Assembly (NCBI RefSeq): GCF_001877035.1
Contig: NZ_CP015756.1
Coordinates: 3,835,001-3,899,000, forward strand
Reading direction: 5' to 3'
Origin: Clostridium estertheticum subsp. estertheticum
Lineage (GTDB): Bacteria; Bacillota; Clostridia; Clostridiales; Clostridiaceae
DNA length: 64,000 bases
Shown: piece by piece, positions 17,563 to 26,799 of the stretch
Layout of the letters: each line of letters starts with the position of its first letter
How positions within the stretch are numbered: position 1 is the stretch's first letter
Program-made: the position numbers and the translations under genes
The notes under the pieces: generated by a model
What the model saw: the letters and a program-made list of their open reading frames with translations, nothing else
Databases searched by the model: none
What the model was told of the DNA's origin: nothing

Positions 17563-17630
17563 AAAAGAGCAAGTTATCTTATCTAAACTATATACTATTT
17601 TAGTTTAGATAACAAACGCTTGCTCTTTTT
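17563..17630 (-). terminator. Long terminator hairpin between the HD-domain and 58-aa genes
   Basis: AAAAGAGCAAG and its partner CTTGCTCTTTT close an inner stem (ATCTAAACTA...TAGTTTAGAT). On the minus strand it lies downstream of the 58-aa gene. Confidence 0.75.
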
Positions 17631-17649
17631 ATTAATATCTCTTTATTAG

Positions 17650-17826
17650 TTATTCTGACTTGTTTCCACCGTACTCACTTTTGTTAGTTGTAAAAACACT
17701 ATCATTATATGCGCTTTCCTCAATGGATTGAATAATTTGATTTTTAGAATGTGGATTTCTTGATTTTATGTCTTTGTTAATATAATTACGGGAATTATCC
17801 TTACTAGCTTCTTCACGACTCTTCAT
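17650..17826 (-). CDS. Small hydrophilic protein (58 aa), hypothetical
   Basis: ATG at 17826 has a perfect AGGAGG 6 nt upstream and opens a 58-residue protein, MKSREEASKDNSRNYI..., ending EYGGNKSE. It is charged, Asn/Ser/Lys-rich, with no membrane helix or Cys, and looks intrinsically disordered. It is followed by a long terminator and preceded 66 bp upstream by the second DUF1292 gene. The site and terminator make it a credible gene. I do not recognise the family; a spore- or stress-associated small protein is possible but unproved. Confidence 0.7.
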   Translation of the reverse strand: MKSREEASKDNSRNYINKDIKSRNPHSKNQIIQSIEESAYNDSVFTTNKSEYGGNKSE

Positions 17827-17891
17827 ACGAAACCTCCTAATTGTTTATTATAGATTTAAAAAACACCAATCATCCCTTATATGCTGCAATA

Positions 17892-18122
17892 TTAATGCTC
17901 GCTATACTTTTTCAATACTTTTTTAAACTCATCGCCCTCACCTATTGATTTATATTCTACTTCGCCATTAACTACAACTGACTTATAGGCATATGCCTCA
18001 TCTGAATCCTTAGGTCCAACTATTACATAATCAGTTCCATCCATTTTAATAGCATCAATTAGTTCTAAATCAACTTTATCACCATTTTCATTTAGAACAG
18101 TAATTATTTCATTAGTTTTCAT
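17892..18122 (-). CDS. DUF1292 domain protein (copy 2)
   Basis: 76 residues (MKTNEIITVLNENGDKVDLELIDAIK...), clearly paralogous to the protein at 14118-14360: shared pattern ITxLxExGxKVDxExI near the start and EFxKVLxxYE-like end. I chose the start at 18122 because AGAAGG lies 7 nt upstream; in-frame ATGs at 18128 and beyond are too close to it. Function unknown. It probably shares a transcript with the 58-aa gene. Confidence 0.8.
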   Translation of the reverse strand: MKTNEIITVLNENGDKVDLELIDAIKMDGTDYVIVGPKDSDEAYAYKSVVVNGEVEYKSIGEGDEFKKVLKKYSEH

Positions 18123-18323
18123 ATACATACCTTCTCTCATGTAATTTAACAATTTGGTTTTACGTGCATTCTTATTTTGTTCCTAATTTAATGTTTTATA
18201 CCAAATATTTATAATAACTCAAAATGAAATCTCCCTAGAATAAAAAATAAGAATAAGATTCGTATGAAGTTTCTCCTGCGTAACGTGAAATAAGAGTTTA
18301 AAACGTGAAAGTTGATAAAAAAA

Positions 18324-18353
18324 TGACACCCAACTATTGAAGTTAGGGTGTCA
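18324..18353 (-). terminator. Intrinsic terminator of cca
   Basis: On the minus strand TGACACCCTAACT...AGTTGGGTGTCA forms a 12-bp stem followed directly by a run of seven T. Confidence 0.88.
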
Positions 18354-18379
18354 CTTTTCATCTAATTATTTTGGATGTT

Positions 18380-19717
18380 TTAATTTTTATAATACTTATT
18401 ATAAATTATAGATAAAAGTTTATCTTTAGTATTAAGCTCCGAGTTTTCTAATACTATGTTTAAAAGAAATTTCAGCATAACTCCTATCTGAGCTCCTGGC
18501 TTAATAGAAAATTCATTCATTAAATCTTTACCGTTTACTGCTAGTTCTTTTATAGCTAAAGGGACTTTAGACTCTATAATATCTATCGTCTGTTTCTCCA
18601 CTCTATTAATTTCATCTAATCGAATTTGTGGAAACCGTGACCCTAAAGCATCTGCTCTTTGCAATGCAAAAAGGCTAAAGACTAAATTCATACTAGTTCT
18701 ATTAATAAGACGTTTCACGGAAATAGCTGTTGGCTTTGTAAGTATATTCATATGCTCCTTTACTAAAATTTCAATTTCAGTTATACTCTCATTATCAAAT
18801 TTAAGTCTTCTAAGTATTTGACCTGCTATTTTAGCTCCCTTTCTATCATGGTCATAAAAATGTCCTATCCCACTCACATCAATAATAAAGCAATCTGGTT
18901 TAGCGATATCATGAAGTAATCCTGCCATTCTTATGTTAAGAACTGGTGGGCATTTTTCTACTACAGCTAATATGTGGGAAAATACATCTTTGTCATGGTG
19001 AGGATTTTGCTGATTAAATCCTACTGTTAATTGAAGTTCTGGTAGTATAATCTGCAATAATTTAGTTTCTTCAAGTAATTTAAAAGCTTTTGTAGTTTTA
19101 TTAGATACTAACATTTTACATAATTCATCTCTAATTCTTTCAGTACTTACATTTGATATAAGGTTACAATTCATTTTTATAGCAATCATAGTTTTTTCTT
19201 CTATATCAAAATCTAGTGAGGCTGCAAAACGAATAGCCCTAAGCATTCTTAGAGCATCTTCCTTAAATCTTTTATTAGGTTCACCTACAGATCTAATTAT
19301 TTTATTTTCCAAATCAAAAATACCGTCAAAACAATCTATAAGACCATCCACCTCGTTGAACGCTAAAGCATTTATTGTAAAATCACGCCTTGCTAAATCT
19401 TCTTTTAAATTTAAAACAAAAGTAACACCACTCGGTCTTCTATTATCTAGATATTCACCATCTATTCTGTAAGTTGTAACCTCGTAGCCCTCTCCATTTA
19501 CCATAACAGTAATAGTCCCATGTTTTATTCCCGTTGGAACGGTCTTATCAAAAATTCTAATTATCTCTTCTGGCAGGGCATTAGTAGTTATATCATAATC
19601 TTTAGGAACATCTTTCCCGATTGTAGCATCACGTACACTGCCCCCCACTATATAAGATTCATATCCATTATTTTTTAAAGTATCCAAAATTACTTTTACA
19701 TCATTTGGTATAAACAT
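18380..19717 (-). CDS. cca: CCA tRNA nucleotidyltransferase
   Basis: 445 residues. Class II nucleotidyltransferase: GGSVRD at residues 25-30, the metal-binding D40-x-D42, and RRDFTINALAFN near residue 110. A tRNA-binding helical domain and an HD domain follow (LLHDIAKP, and DHDRKGA). It adds or repairs the CCA 3' end of tRNAs. ATG follows GGAGGAGTT. The HD domain in such proteins has phosphohydrolase activity in some species; here the HD residues are intact. Confidence 0.95.
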   Translation of the reverse strand: MFIPNDVKVILDTLKNNGYESYIVGGSVRDATIGKDVPKDYDITTNALPEEIIRIFDKTVPTGIKHGTITVMVNGEGYEVTTYRIDGEYLDNRRPSGVTFVLNLKEDLARRDFTINALAFNEVDGLIDCFDGIFDLENKIIRSVGEPNKRFKEDALRMLRAIRFAASLDFDIEEKTMIAIKMNCNLISNVSTERIRDELCKMLVSNKTTKAFKLLEETKLLQIILPELQLTVGFNQQNPHHDKDVFSHILAVVEKCPPVLNIRMAGLLHDIAKPDCFIIDVSGIGHFYDHDRKGAKIAGQILRRLKFDNESITEIEILVKEHMNILTKPTAISVKRLINRTSMNLVFSLFALQRADALGSRFPQIRLDEINRVEKQTIDIIESKVPLAIKELAVNGKDLMNEFSIKPGAQIGVMLKFLLNIVLENSELNTKDKLLSIIYNKYYKN

Positions 19718-19755
19718 AACTCCTCCAATATTACTTTCCGTTTATTTATTACAAT

Positions 19756-20625
19756 TTAAATATACATTGCTATTGGTATAATCTCAATTACAGGTCCGTC
19801 AATTACTAGATTGTTTGAATCATAATCGTTAATTAAAGTTGTATCTTTTAGAAACCTGTTTTTAAATTCTTTAAAATACTCCTCATTTAAATAATCAAAA
19901 TAAGTTCCACTAAGCAAATCATTGTTATTTATTTCAGTTTTATTTTTATTTGGAATTCTTACCACCTTACCAAGAACAGTAATTCTGGCACCTTCAATAT
20001 AATCCAAATTATCTGCCATATGTTTTATCTCCAGTGGCACTATAACTTTTGTATTACTATCACCAATATTACTACTAATAAACTTTATACATTTTTCAGT
20101 TTTGCAGACTTCCATATCATCTTTTAAGATTTTTAAGACTTGCCTTTTAACTTTATGTTCTTCACTTTCATCCCCATTTTCTAGTGGCTCCGGTGAAAAT
20201 GCCAACTGCATTTCCATAACTCTAATTATATCTTCTATATATTCTAATACTGGATTTTTATATAATTCGCAAGTGAACTGAACAAAATCAAATTCCTTAA
20301 TATTTGCCACATCGCTTTCACTCGTGATGACCTTTAACATATTTTGCTCATTTAACATATTCTTTAATCTTGACAGAATTGTTATTACAATTGAAACTCT
20401 CTCTTCAATTTTCTGTGATGTAAATTCATTTAAAAATTGAACATTTAAGTCACCTTCCATTATTTTACCACAGGTAGCTTCATATAATGGTGTATTTGTA
20501 CTAATCGTTAACAGCTTCCTTGTACTTTCACTTTTTATTTCTGCAAACTCCTCAATTACAACCGTATATAAATTATTTATCATATCTCCATTAGTATATA
20601 AAGGTATTAGTGCTCTGTTATCCAT
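19756..20625 (-). CDS. Hypothetical protein (289 aa)
   Basis: Soluble, acidic protein with no signal peptide and no membrane segment. I do not recognise a family. The N-terminal part (ALIPLYTNGDMINNLYTVVIEEF) reads like an alpha/beta start, and the C-terminal half has a beta-rich stretch (YIEGARITVLGKVVRIPNK) that looks like a small nucleic-acid-binding or regulatory beta domain, though this is only an impression. It ends 39 bp upstream of cca and is probably co-transcribed. GGGGG precedes the ATG. Confidence 0.7.
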   Translation of the reverse strand: MDNRALIPLYTNGDMINNLYTVVIEEFAEIKSESTRKLLTISTNTPLYEATCGKIMEGDLNVQFLNEFTSQKIEERVSIVITILSRLKNMLNEQNMLKVITSESDVANIKEFDFVQFTCELYKNPVLEYIEDIIRVMEMQLAFSPEPLENGDESEEHKVKRQVLKILKDDMEVCKTEKCIKFISSNIGDSNTKVIVPLEIKHMADNLDYIEGARITVLGKVVRIPNKNKTEINNNDLLSGTYFDYLNEEYFKEFKNRFLKDTTLINDYDSNNLVIDGPVIEIIPIAMYI

Positions 20626-20646
20626 ATTTTCATACCCCCATAAGTC

Positions 20647-20714
20647 ATCACTTTCAGTGCTGTATTGTTTTCAACAATGTATCACTTTTAGCGCTGTATT
20701 GCTTTCAGTAATAC
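20647..20714. repeat. Two 34-bp tandem repeats
   Basis: 20647-20680 and 20681-20714 are head-to-tail copies (ATCACTTTYAGYGCTGTATTG...), 27 of 34 positions identical. All seven differences are transitions. They lie upstream of the 289-aa gene; function unknown. Confidence 0.8.
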
Positions 20715-20806
20715 AATATAAAACAATACTCATAACTATTTTATATTACTTTTTACAATTTAGAACAATAACTTGTAATGGGATTCCTTATTTATAACTA
20801 AGTACA

Positions 20807-22012
20807 CTATTTTTTCTTTAGTAATATTGATTTCATAACTGCAGTTTCGCCATATTTATTGCGCAAACTATCTATAGTTTTATCTATACTTCTTTTCTTT
20901 TCATCACTAGTATTATCAAGATCAAAAATTGATATTTGTTTAAAATTATCATCACATAAATTATTAAGAGAAACCCCAAGTAATCTTATGGGCTCACCTT
21001 TCCACAATTCATCAAAAAGAGTCCTTACCGTTTTTAATATCTCCTGCGTTTGATCCGTAGAGCTCTTTAAAGTAGTACTACGTGAATAATCAATAAATTC
21101 ATTATTTCTTATAGTTACTGAAATAGAGTAGCAACACTTTTTTATATTTCTTAATCTACTAGCCGTATGTTCAACTAATTCTAACAATACTATATAAGCC
21201 TCATCTTTACTTTTAATATCATTTGCCAGTGTTGTTGAATTGTTTATTCCTTTGAGCTCTCGTTTATCCGATCTTACTTCTCTATTATCTATTCCATTTG
21301 CATATTCCCACATCATTCTACCACTACTTTTAAAATGATATTTTAAAAATTGAGCATCGTACTTTGCTAAATCTCCTATAGTAAATATATTTAAATTATT
21401 AAGCCTTGGAACACTTCTACGCCCAACCATGAAAAGCTCTCCAACTGGAAGATGCCACAATTTTTTTTCTACTTCATTCTTATAAAGCGTATGCACCTTA
21501 TCCGGTTTTTCAAAATCAGATGCCATTTTCGCTAGTAGCTTAACATCTGACATACCTATATTTACTGTAAACCCTAACTCTTTCTTTATCCTATCTTTAA
21601 TATCATATGCAAGTTTTAGTGCTGCTTCTTTAGACGTATTATAACTTGTTACATCTAAATAACACTCATCTATAGAAAATTTCTCAATAAGTGGTGTATA
21701 GTCACCAAATATTTTTCTCATAGCCTTACTACAGCTTTCATATAACCTAAAATCAGGTGATACAACTACAAGATTTACACATTTCTTTCTTGCAGTAAAT
21801 AAGCTCTCCCCTGTTACTATTCCACTCCTTTTAGCTATCATAGATTTTGCGAGAACTACCCCCCTTCGAGACTGTTCGTCTCCACCTATTACAGCAGCAA
21901 TAGCCCTCAGATCGGTCTTTTCTCCTTGCTTTATCATCTTCGCAGCACTCCAAGAAAGAAATGCTGAATTAACATCTATATGAAATATAAGTTTTTCGTT
22001 AAATTTAGTCAT
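20807..22012 (-). CDS. dinB: DNA polymerase IV-like Y-family translesion polymerase
   Basis: 401 residues. Palm catalytic motifs FHIDVNSAF (D13) and SIDECYLD (D-E near residue 118), thumb HhH-like region (LNNLNIFTIGDLAKYD), and a little-finger domain with GVSLNNL near the C-terminus. This is an error-prone, lesion-bypassing polymerase. The GESLFTARKKC wording is typical of clostridial DinB/UvrX-type members. ATG follows AGGGTGA. No LexA-box was identified by eye upstream. Confidence 0.93.
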   Translation of the reverse strand: MTKFNEKLIFHIDVNSAFLSWSAAKMIKQGEKTDLRAIAAVIGGDEQSRRGVVLAKSMIAKRSGIVTGESLFTARKKCVNLVVVSPDFRLYESCSKAMRKIFGDYTPLIEKFSIDECYLDVTSYNTSKEAALKLAYDIKDRIKKELGFTVNIGMSDVKLLAKMASDFEKPDKVHTLYKNEVEKKLWHLPVGELFMVGRRSVPRLNNLNIFTIGDLAKYDAQFLKYHFKSSGRMMWEYANGIDNREVRSDKRELKGINNSTTLANDIKSKDEAYIVLLELVEHTASRLRNIKKCCYSISVTIRNNEFIDYSRSTTLKSSTDQTQEILKTVRTLFDELWKGEPIRLLGVSLNNLCDDNFKQISIFDLDNTSDEKKRSIDKTIDSLRNKYGETAVMKSILLKKK

Positions 22013-22073
22013 ATAATCTCACCCTTTTTATAAATCTTCTATAAGAGATATTATATATATTTTTCATATAAAA

Positions 22074-22109
22074 AAGCAACCTATCCTTAATTAAAGAATA
22101 GATTGCTTT
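22074..22109 (-). terminator. Terminator of the ptsHI operon
   Basis: AAGCAATCTATTCTT pairs with AAGGATAGGTTGCTT (wobble mismatches) around 5 nt, followed by TTTTTT on the minus strand. Confidence 0.82.
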
Positions 22110-22130
22110 AGAATAATTAGCTAATATATC

Positions 22131-23840
22131 TTATGCTTTTATATTAGCCTTTATATAATCCTTTATTTCATCTGCATCACCAAATGTAAGTACTGGTGCT
22201 GATAGTTTTTCACATTCTTTAAAGCTAGAATTTGTAATAGTTTTACGTGCTCTTAATATTGAAGCTGCACTCATACTAAATTCATCTAGTCCAAATCCAA
22301 GAAGTACAGGGATAAGGTTTGCGTCTCCTGCCATCTCACCACACATATTTACAGTTATTCCGGCTTTATGTCCATTATCTATTACTATTTTAATAAGTCT
22401 TAACACAGCTGGATGATAAAAATCATATAAATATGATATTTTCTCGTTCATTCTATCTACTGCCAAAGTATATTGAATCAAATCATTAGTACCAATGCTG
22501 AAGAAATCTACTTCTTTAGCCAATACATCTGATATTATTGCAGCAGATGGTATTTCTATCATAATACCAACTTCTATTTTCTCATCAAAAGTTACTCCCT
22601 CAGACTTAAGCTCTTTTGTACACTCCTCAAGTAATTTCTTAGCTGCTCTAAGCTCTTGAATATTACATATCATAGGAAACATGATTTTAAGCTTACCGAA
22701 TGCAGATGCTCTTACTAGAGCTCTTAATTGAGTTTTAAATATATCTGTTCTATCAAGGCAAAGTCTTATAGCTCTATATCCGAGGAACGGATTCATTTCC
22801 TCGTCCATAGGTAGGTAATCTAATTTTTTATCTCCACCTATATCTAATGTCCTTATAATAACAGGTTTTCCATTCATCTTTTCAAGAACTGATTTATATT
22901 CTCCAAATTGTTCTTCCTCAGTTGGTAGAGCATCGTTTGCCATATATAAAAACTCAGTTCTAAATAATCCTATAGCTTCTGCGCCATTTTTAAGTACAGC
23001 TCCTAAATCTGCAGCTGAACCTATATTTGCAGCTATTTCAACTTTTTTGCCATCAGTTGTTATAGATGACATTGTCGCATATTTAAGTAATTGATGTTTA
23101 GATTCAATAAATTCTTCTCTTTTGATTTTATATTCATTCAAAGTTTTCTCGTCTGGTTTAATAATAACTAAACCTTCTTCTCCGTCTACAATAATTAAAT
23201 CACCATCTTTAATTTTATGTATACCACTACCTGCGCCTACAACAGCAGGTAATTCTAAAGAACGTGCAATAATAGATGTATGAGCAGTTCTTCCTCCTAT
23301 TTCAGTTACAAAAGCCAAAACCTTTTCTTTATCAATCTGCGCTGTATCTGATGGAGTAAGGTCTCTTGCAACTAATATGCACTCATCTTGAATGTCTGCA
23401 ATAGACGCAACTTTTATTCCCATTAATATGTTCATCACTCTTTTACTTACATCCCTAATATCTACTGCTCTTTCTTTCATATATGCATTATCCATATTTT
23501 CAAAAACAGCAGCTGTTTCTGTAGATACGGTTTGTAGTGAGTATTCAGCACTTACCATCTCATCATCAATTTTCTTTTGAATAGCACCTATAAATTCTGG
23601 ATCTTCAAGCATACATAAATGTGCTTCGAATATTTCTGCTTTTGCATCTCCTAGTTTTTCCTTTACACCTTCAACCATTTTTTCAAGCTCTACAATTGCT
23701 TCTTTCAATGCATTATCAAACCTAGCAACCTCTCCCTTTGAATCCGAAACCTTGATTTTCTTTACTTCAACTACTTCATCGTTAATAAGTAATGCTTTTC
23801 CTATAGCTATTCCAAATGATACACCTACTGCTTTTAACAT
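22131..23840 (-). CDS. ptsI: Phosphoenolpyruvate--protein phosphotransferase (PTS Enzyme I)
   Basis: 569 residues, normal length. The N-terminal HPr-binding/phospho-His domain has H187 in GGRTAHTSI. The C-terminal PEP-binding TIM barrel includes FRTEFLYM and the GEMAGD Cys motif (NMCGEMAGD). It takes phosphate from PEP and passes it to HPr for PTS sugar import. It follows ptsH by 56 bp on the minus strand with its own GGAGGG site, and a terminator lies 20 bp after the stop. Confidence 0.97.
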   Translation of the reverse strand: MLKAVGVSFGIAIGKALLINDEVVEVKKIKVSDSKGEVARFDNALKEAIVELEKMVEGVKEKLGDAKAEIFEAHLCMLEDPEFIGAIQKKIDDEMVSAEYSLQTVSTETAAVFENMDNAYMKERAVDIRDVSKRVMNILMGIKVASIADIQDECILVARDLTPSDTAQIDKEKVLAFVTEIGGRTAHTSIIARSLELPAVVGAGSGIHKIKDGDLIIVDGEEGLVIIKPDEKTLNEYKIKREEFIESKHQLLKYATMSSITTDGKKVEIAANIGSAADLGAVLKNGAEAIGLFRTEFLYMANDALPTEEEQFGEYKSVLEKMNGKPVIIRTLDIGGDKKLDYLPMDEEMNPFLGYRAIRLCLDRTDIFKTQLRALVRASAFGKLKIMFPMICNIQELRAAKKLLEECTKELKSEGVTFDEKIEVGIMIEIPSAAIISDVLAKEVDFFSIGTNDLIQYTLAVDRMNEKISYLYDFYHPAVLRLIKIVIDNGHKAGITVNMCGEMAGDANLIPVLLGFGLDEFSMSAASILRARKTITNSSFKECEKLSAPVLTFGDADEIKDYIKANIKA

Positions 23841-23896
23841 AATTTTACCCTCCTGTTATTCCTGTTTTTATATTTTCGATTATAATTTTTTTCCTA

Positions 23897-24160
23897 CTAA
23901 TTTGTAAGCCCTTGCTCGATAAGTTTCACCATAGCAACTGCAGCAGCTTCTTCATCTGCACCACTTGCTTTTATTATAATTTCATCACCTTTAGTGGCTG
24001 CCATACACATTATAGCTACTATACTTTTTGCATTGTACTCATTACCATCTTTTACTATAAGAACTTCTGATTTAAATTTTGAAGCCTCTTTCACTACTGA
24101 TAATGCAGGCCTTGCATGTATTCCAGTTTCATTTTTTACTGTCGCCTTCTTTTCTATCAT
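23897..24160 (-). CDS. ptsH: Phosphocarrier protein HPr
   Basis: 87 residues. Phospho-accepting H15 sits in TGIHARPA, and S46, the HPr-kinase regulatory site, in NAKSIVAIM exactly at position 46. It is therefore the catabolite-control-competent form, not the Crh form. It carries phosphate from Enzyme I to sugar-specific EII proteins. First gene of the ptsH-ptsI pair. The site is AAAGGTGG upstream of ATG. Confidence 0.97.
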   Translation of the reverse strand: MIEKKATVKNETGIHARPALSVVKEASKFKSEVLIVKDGNEYNAKSIVAIMCMAATKGDEIIIKASGADEEAAAVAMVKLIEQGLTN

Positions 24161-24179
24161 AATGTAACCACCTTTACCT

Positions 24180-24311
24180 TTATAATCTTATTATAATAAT
24201 TTCATTGTTTTTATCTACATTTCCTAAATCAAATTCTACAGATTCCACTTCTGCATTTTCAGTAATGATTAAAACACATAAATTACTCTTATCTTTTGCT
24301 TTAATTAATTT
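24180..24311 (-). pseudogene. Possible 43-residue ORF remnant upstream of ptsH
   Basis: An open frame without ATG/GTG/TTG at its beginning reads LIKAKDKSNLCVLIITENAE... and ends IIIIRL then TAA, 19 bp before the ptsH ATG. Amino-acid usage looks coding-like, with a beta-strand pattern, but a stop (TAG) lies directly upstream. It may be the tail of a decayed gene or chance. Confidence 0.25.
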
Positions 24312-24804
24312 CTAGAATTTTAGAATCGCCTTTCTATAAGATAACTAACAATTATTAATTAATCATTTAAATATTAGTTTGCTCATTGTTACATATTTTA
24401 AATACATTTATTATAATCTATTAAAGTAGCCAAATCTACAAAAACAGCTTAATAACTCTTTTTTCATTTTTAAAATAAAAGACATAAACTAATAAGATGC
24501 CTTATTAGCATTTTATTTGGTTCATGCCTGATCTAATCAGCAACATACCTAATAATATAAGGATCAAAAGTTTATATGGAGATAATTAAAACCGATTTCA
24601 AGTTTTATCTTACCATTTATACATTTTAAAATATATTCTACAATTATTCAATAGTTTTTTTAAAATATTCTAAAGTTCAGAATATTAACACTTAATTTGT
24701 AATTTTTTGTTTGATAAAAAATTAACTTTTAAAACTCTTGTATACATTATAACATTACTATATATAATATTGTAAAAATATTAAGAAACTTCTCTAAATA
24801 AATA
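24312..24804. other. AT-rich intergenic region, nothing recognised
   Basis: About 490 bp between the ptsH side and the hcp terminator. I see short AT-rich inverted repeats such as CTAATAAG...CTTATTAG near 24490-24510, but no open frame with a ribosome-binding site, riboswitch or repeat. Confidence 0.4.
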
Positions 24805-24834
24805 CAAACACCCTAAAACACTTTAGGATGTTTG
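24805..24834 (-). terminator. Terminator of hcp
   Basis: On the minus strand CAAACATCCTAAAG pairs with TTTAGGGTGTTTG (small mismatch) and is followed by TATTTATTT. Confidence 0.75.
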
Positions 24835-24843
24835 CTTAAATCT

Positions 24844-26487
24844 TTAAGCCATAAACATTTTTATATCATCTTGTACATTTCCTATTCCAGCTATTCCAAA
24901 GTTTTCAACTAATACATTGACAACATTTGGAGATAAGAATGCAGGTAGTGTTGGTCCTAGATGAATATTTTTAACACCTAAGTGAAGTAGTGCTAATAAC
25001 ACTATTACAGCTTTTTGTTCATACCATGCAATATTATATGTTATTGGTAATTCATTAATATCAGATAATCCAAATACTTCTTGCAGTTTCATTGCAATAA
25101 CTACTAATGAGTATGAATCATTACACTGTCCAGCATCTAAAACTCTAGGAATTCCACCAATATCTCCTAGTTTTAATTTATTATACCTATATTTAGCACA
25201 ACCTGCAGTTAAAATAACTGTGTCTGTTGGTAACTCTTTTGCAAAGTCAGTATAATATTCGCGGCCTTTCATACGTCCATCACAACCAGCCATTACGAAG
25301 AATCTCTTAATTGCTCCTGTTTTTACAGCATCTACGACTTTATCAGCAAGTGCTATTACTTGATTATGAGCAAATCCTCCAACTATTTCTCCTCTTTCAA
25401 TTTCAGTTGGTGCACTACATTTCTTTGCATGTGCGATTATTGCTGAGAAATCTTTAGCTGCTCCGAAAGTTCCATCAGCTATATGGTTCATTCCGTCAAA
25501 TCCAGATGCTCCAGTAGTATAAACTCGCTCTTTATAAGAATCTTTTGGAGGGGTAATACAGTTTGTTGTCATAAGTATTGGTCCATTAAAACTTTCAAAT
25601 TCTGAATTCTGCTTCCACCATGCATTTCCGTAATTACCTACTAGGTGAGTGTATTTTTTGAACGCTGGGTAATAATTTGCTGGCAACATTTCACTATGAG
25701 TATATACATCTACTCCAGTACCCTCTGTTTGTTTTAATAATTCTTCCATATCCTTTAAATCATGTCCGCTAATTAATATTCCAGGGTTATTACGAACTCC
25801 TATATTTACCTTTGTAATTTCTGGGTTACCATAAGTAGTAGTATTTGCGTTATCAAGTAATGCCATAGCGTCTACTCCATATTTACCACATTCAAGTGTT
25901 AACGCTACTAATTCATCAACTGACAAAGTGTCATCAGTAATTTGAGCTAAGCCTTTTTGCATAAATGCATATAAATCACTATTTTCATATCCTAAATTAA
26001 ATGCGTGGTCAGCATAAGCTGCCATTCCTTTGATACCATAAGTCACTAGTTCTCTTAAAGATCTTATATCCTCATTCTCTGTTTTAAGGACGGAAGCATC
26101 TATTGATTTACTCTCATATTCTGCAGGTGTTCCTGTCCATGTTGCACATTCAGGTAAATTAGCATCTATTATTCCACCAGCATTTACAAGTTCTTTTTTA
26201 ATTACTTCTCGTAATTCTAATGCCTTAGTTATTGCTTCTACAAATCTAGCTTTACTAAAATTAGCATTTGTTATAGTCATAAATAAACCAGTCACTACAA
26301 ATTTGTTTACTTCTTTATTTTCTACCCCGAGTTCTCTTGCTTTTGTAGCATAAATTGATATTCCTTTTAAAATATATATTAACAAATCTTGCATTTTAGC
26401 TACATCATCTGTTTTACCACAAACCCCTTTTATTGTACAGCCTGTACCCTTTGAAGCTTCTTGACATTGATAACAAAACATACCCAT
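24844..26487 (-). CDS. hcp: Hybrid-cluster protein (hydroxylamine reductase / NO reductase)
   Basis: 547 residues. The N-terminal [4Fe-4S] ligands are C5, C8, C17 and C23 (CX2CX8CX5C), and hybrid-cluster ligands are visible in segments such as [24 protein letters not shown] and DAGQCNDSY. The cytosolic protein reduces NO or hydroxylamine and protects anaerobes from nitrosative stress. No hcr partner is adjacent. GGAGG precedes ATG. The 155-bp leader holds a -10 box and a CRP/FNR-type palindrome (separate entry), consistent with HcpR-type activation. Confidence 0.97.
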   Translation of the reverse strand: MGMFCYQCQEASKGTGCTIKGVCGKTDDVAKMQDLLIYILKGISIYATKARELGVENKEVNKFVVTGLFMTITNANFSKARFVEAITKALELREVIKKELVNAGGIIDANLPECATWTGTPAEYESKSIDASVLKTENEDIRSLRELVTYGIKGMAAYADHAFNLGYENSDLYAFMQKGLAQITDDTLSVDELVALTLECGKYGVDAMALLDNANTTTYGNPEITKVNIGVRNNPGILISGHDLKDMEELLKQTEGTGVDVYTHSEMLPANYYPAFKKYTHLVGNYGNAWWKQNSEFESFNGPILMTTNCITPPKDSYKERVYTTGASGFDGMNHIADGTFGAAKDFSAIIAHAKKCSAPTEIERGEIVGGFAHNQVIALADKVVDAVKTGAIKRFFVMAGCDGRMKGREYYTDFAKELPTDTVILTAGCAKYRYNKLKLGDIGGIPRVLDAGQCNDSYSLVVIAMKLQEVFGLSDINELPITYNIAWYEQKAVIVLLALLHLGVKNIHLGPTLPAFLSPNVVNVLVENFGIAGIGNVQDDIKMFMA

Positions 26488-26606
26488 TGTAAATTCCTCC
26501 TGTTTTTTTGGATAGACAACAATCTTATATAATCATCTTCCATATATTAAAATTTATAATTTGACTATTTAACATCAGCATAAGTAATTTAATCGATCCG
26601 CTGAAC

Positions 26607-26655
26607 TACCTTTATTATACTTTGGGATACATTGAAAGTCGGTAACAAATGTTAC
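26607..26655 (-). promoter_or_regulatory. hcp promoter with class-II CRP/FNR-type operator
   Basis: On the minus strand a TATAAT -10 box (26619-26614) predicts a start near 26607. The palindrome GTAACA-aa-TGTTAC (26642-26655) is then centred at about -41.5, the class-II activator position. The -35 hexamer (CCGACT) is poor, as expected for an activator-dependent promoter. HcpR of the CRP/FNR superfamily is the known hcp activator in anaerobes. Confidence 0.7.
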
Positions 26656-26799
26656 GATAATAAGACTTTATATATATTATTATTATTCTTCCATCATATT
26701 TTTGAGTACCTTCATTAATAGTAGATTATGATTAATTATATTAAAATTTATTGTATATCATGGTATAATTAATTTGTAAAACAATTAGGAGTTGATATT

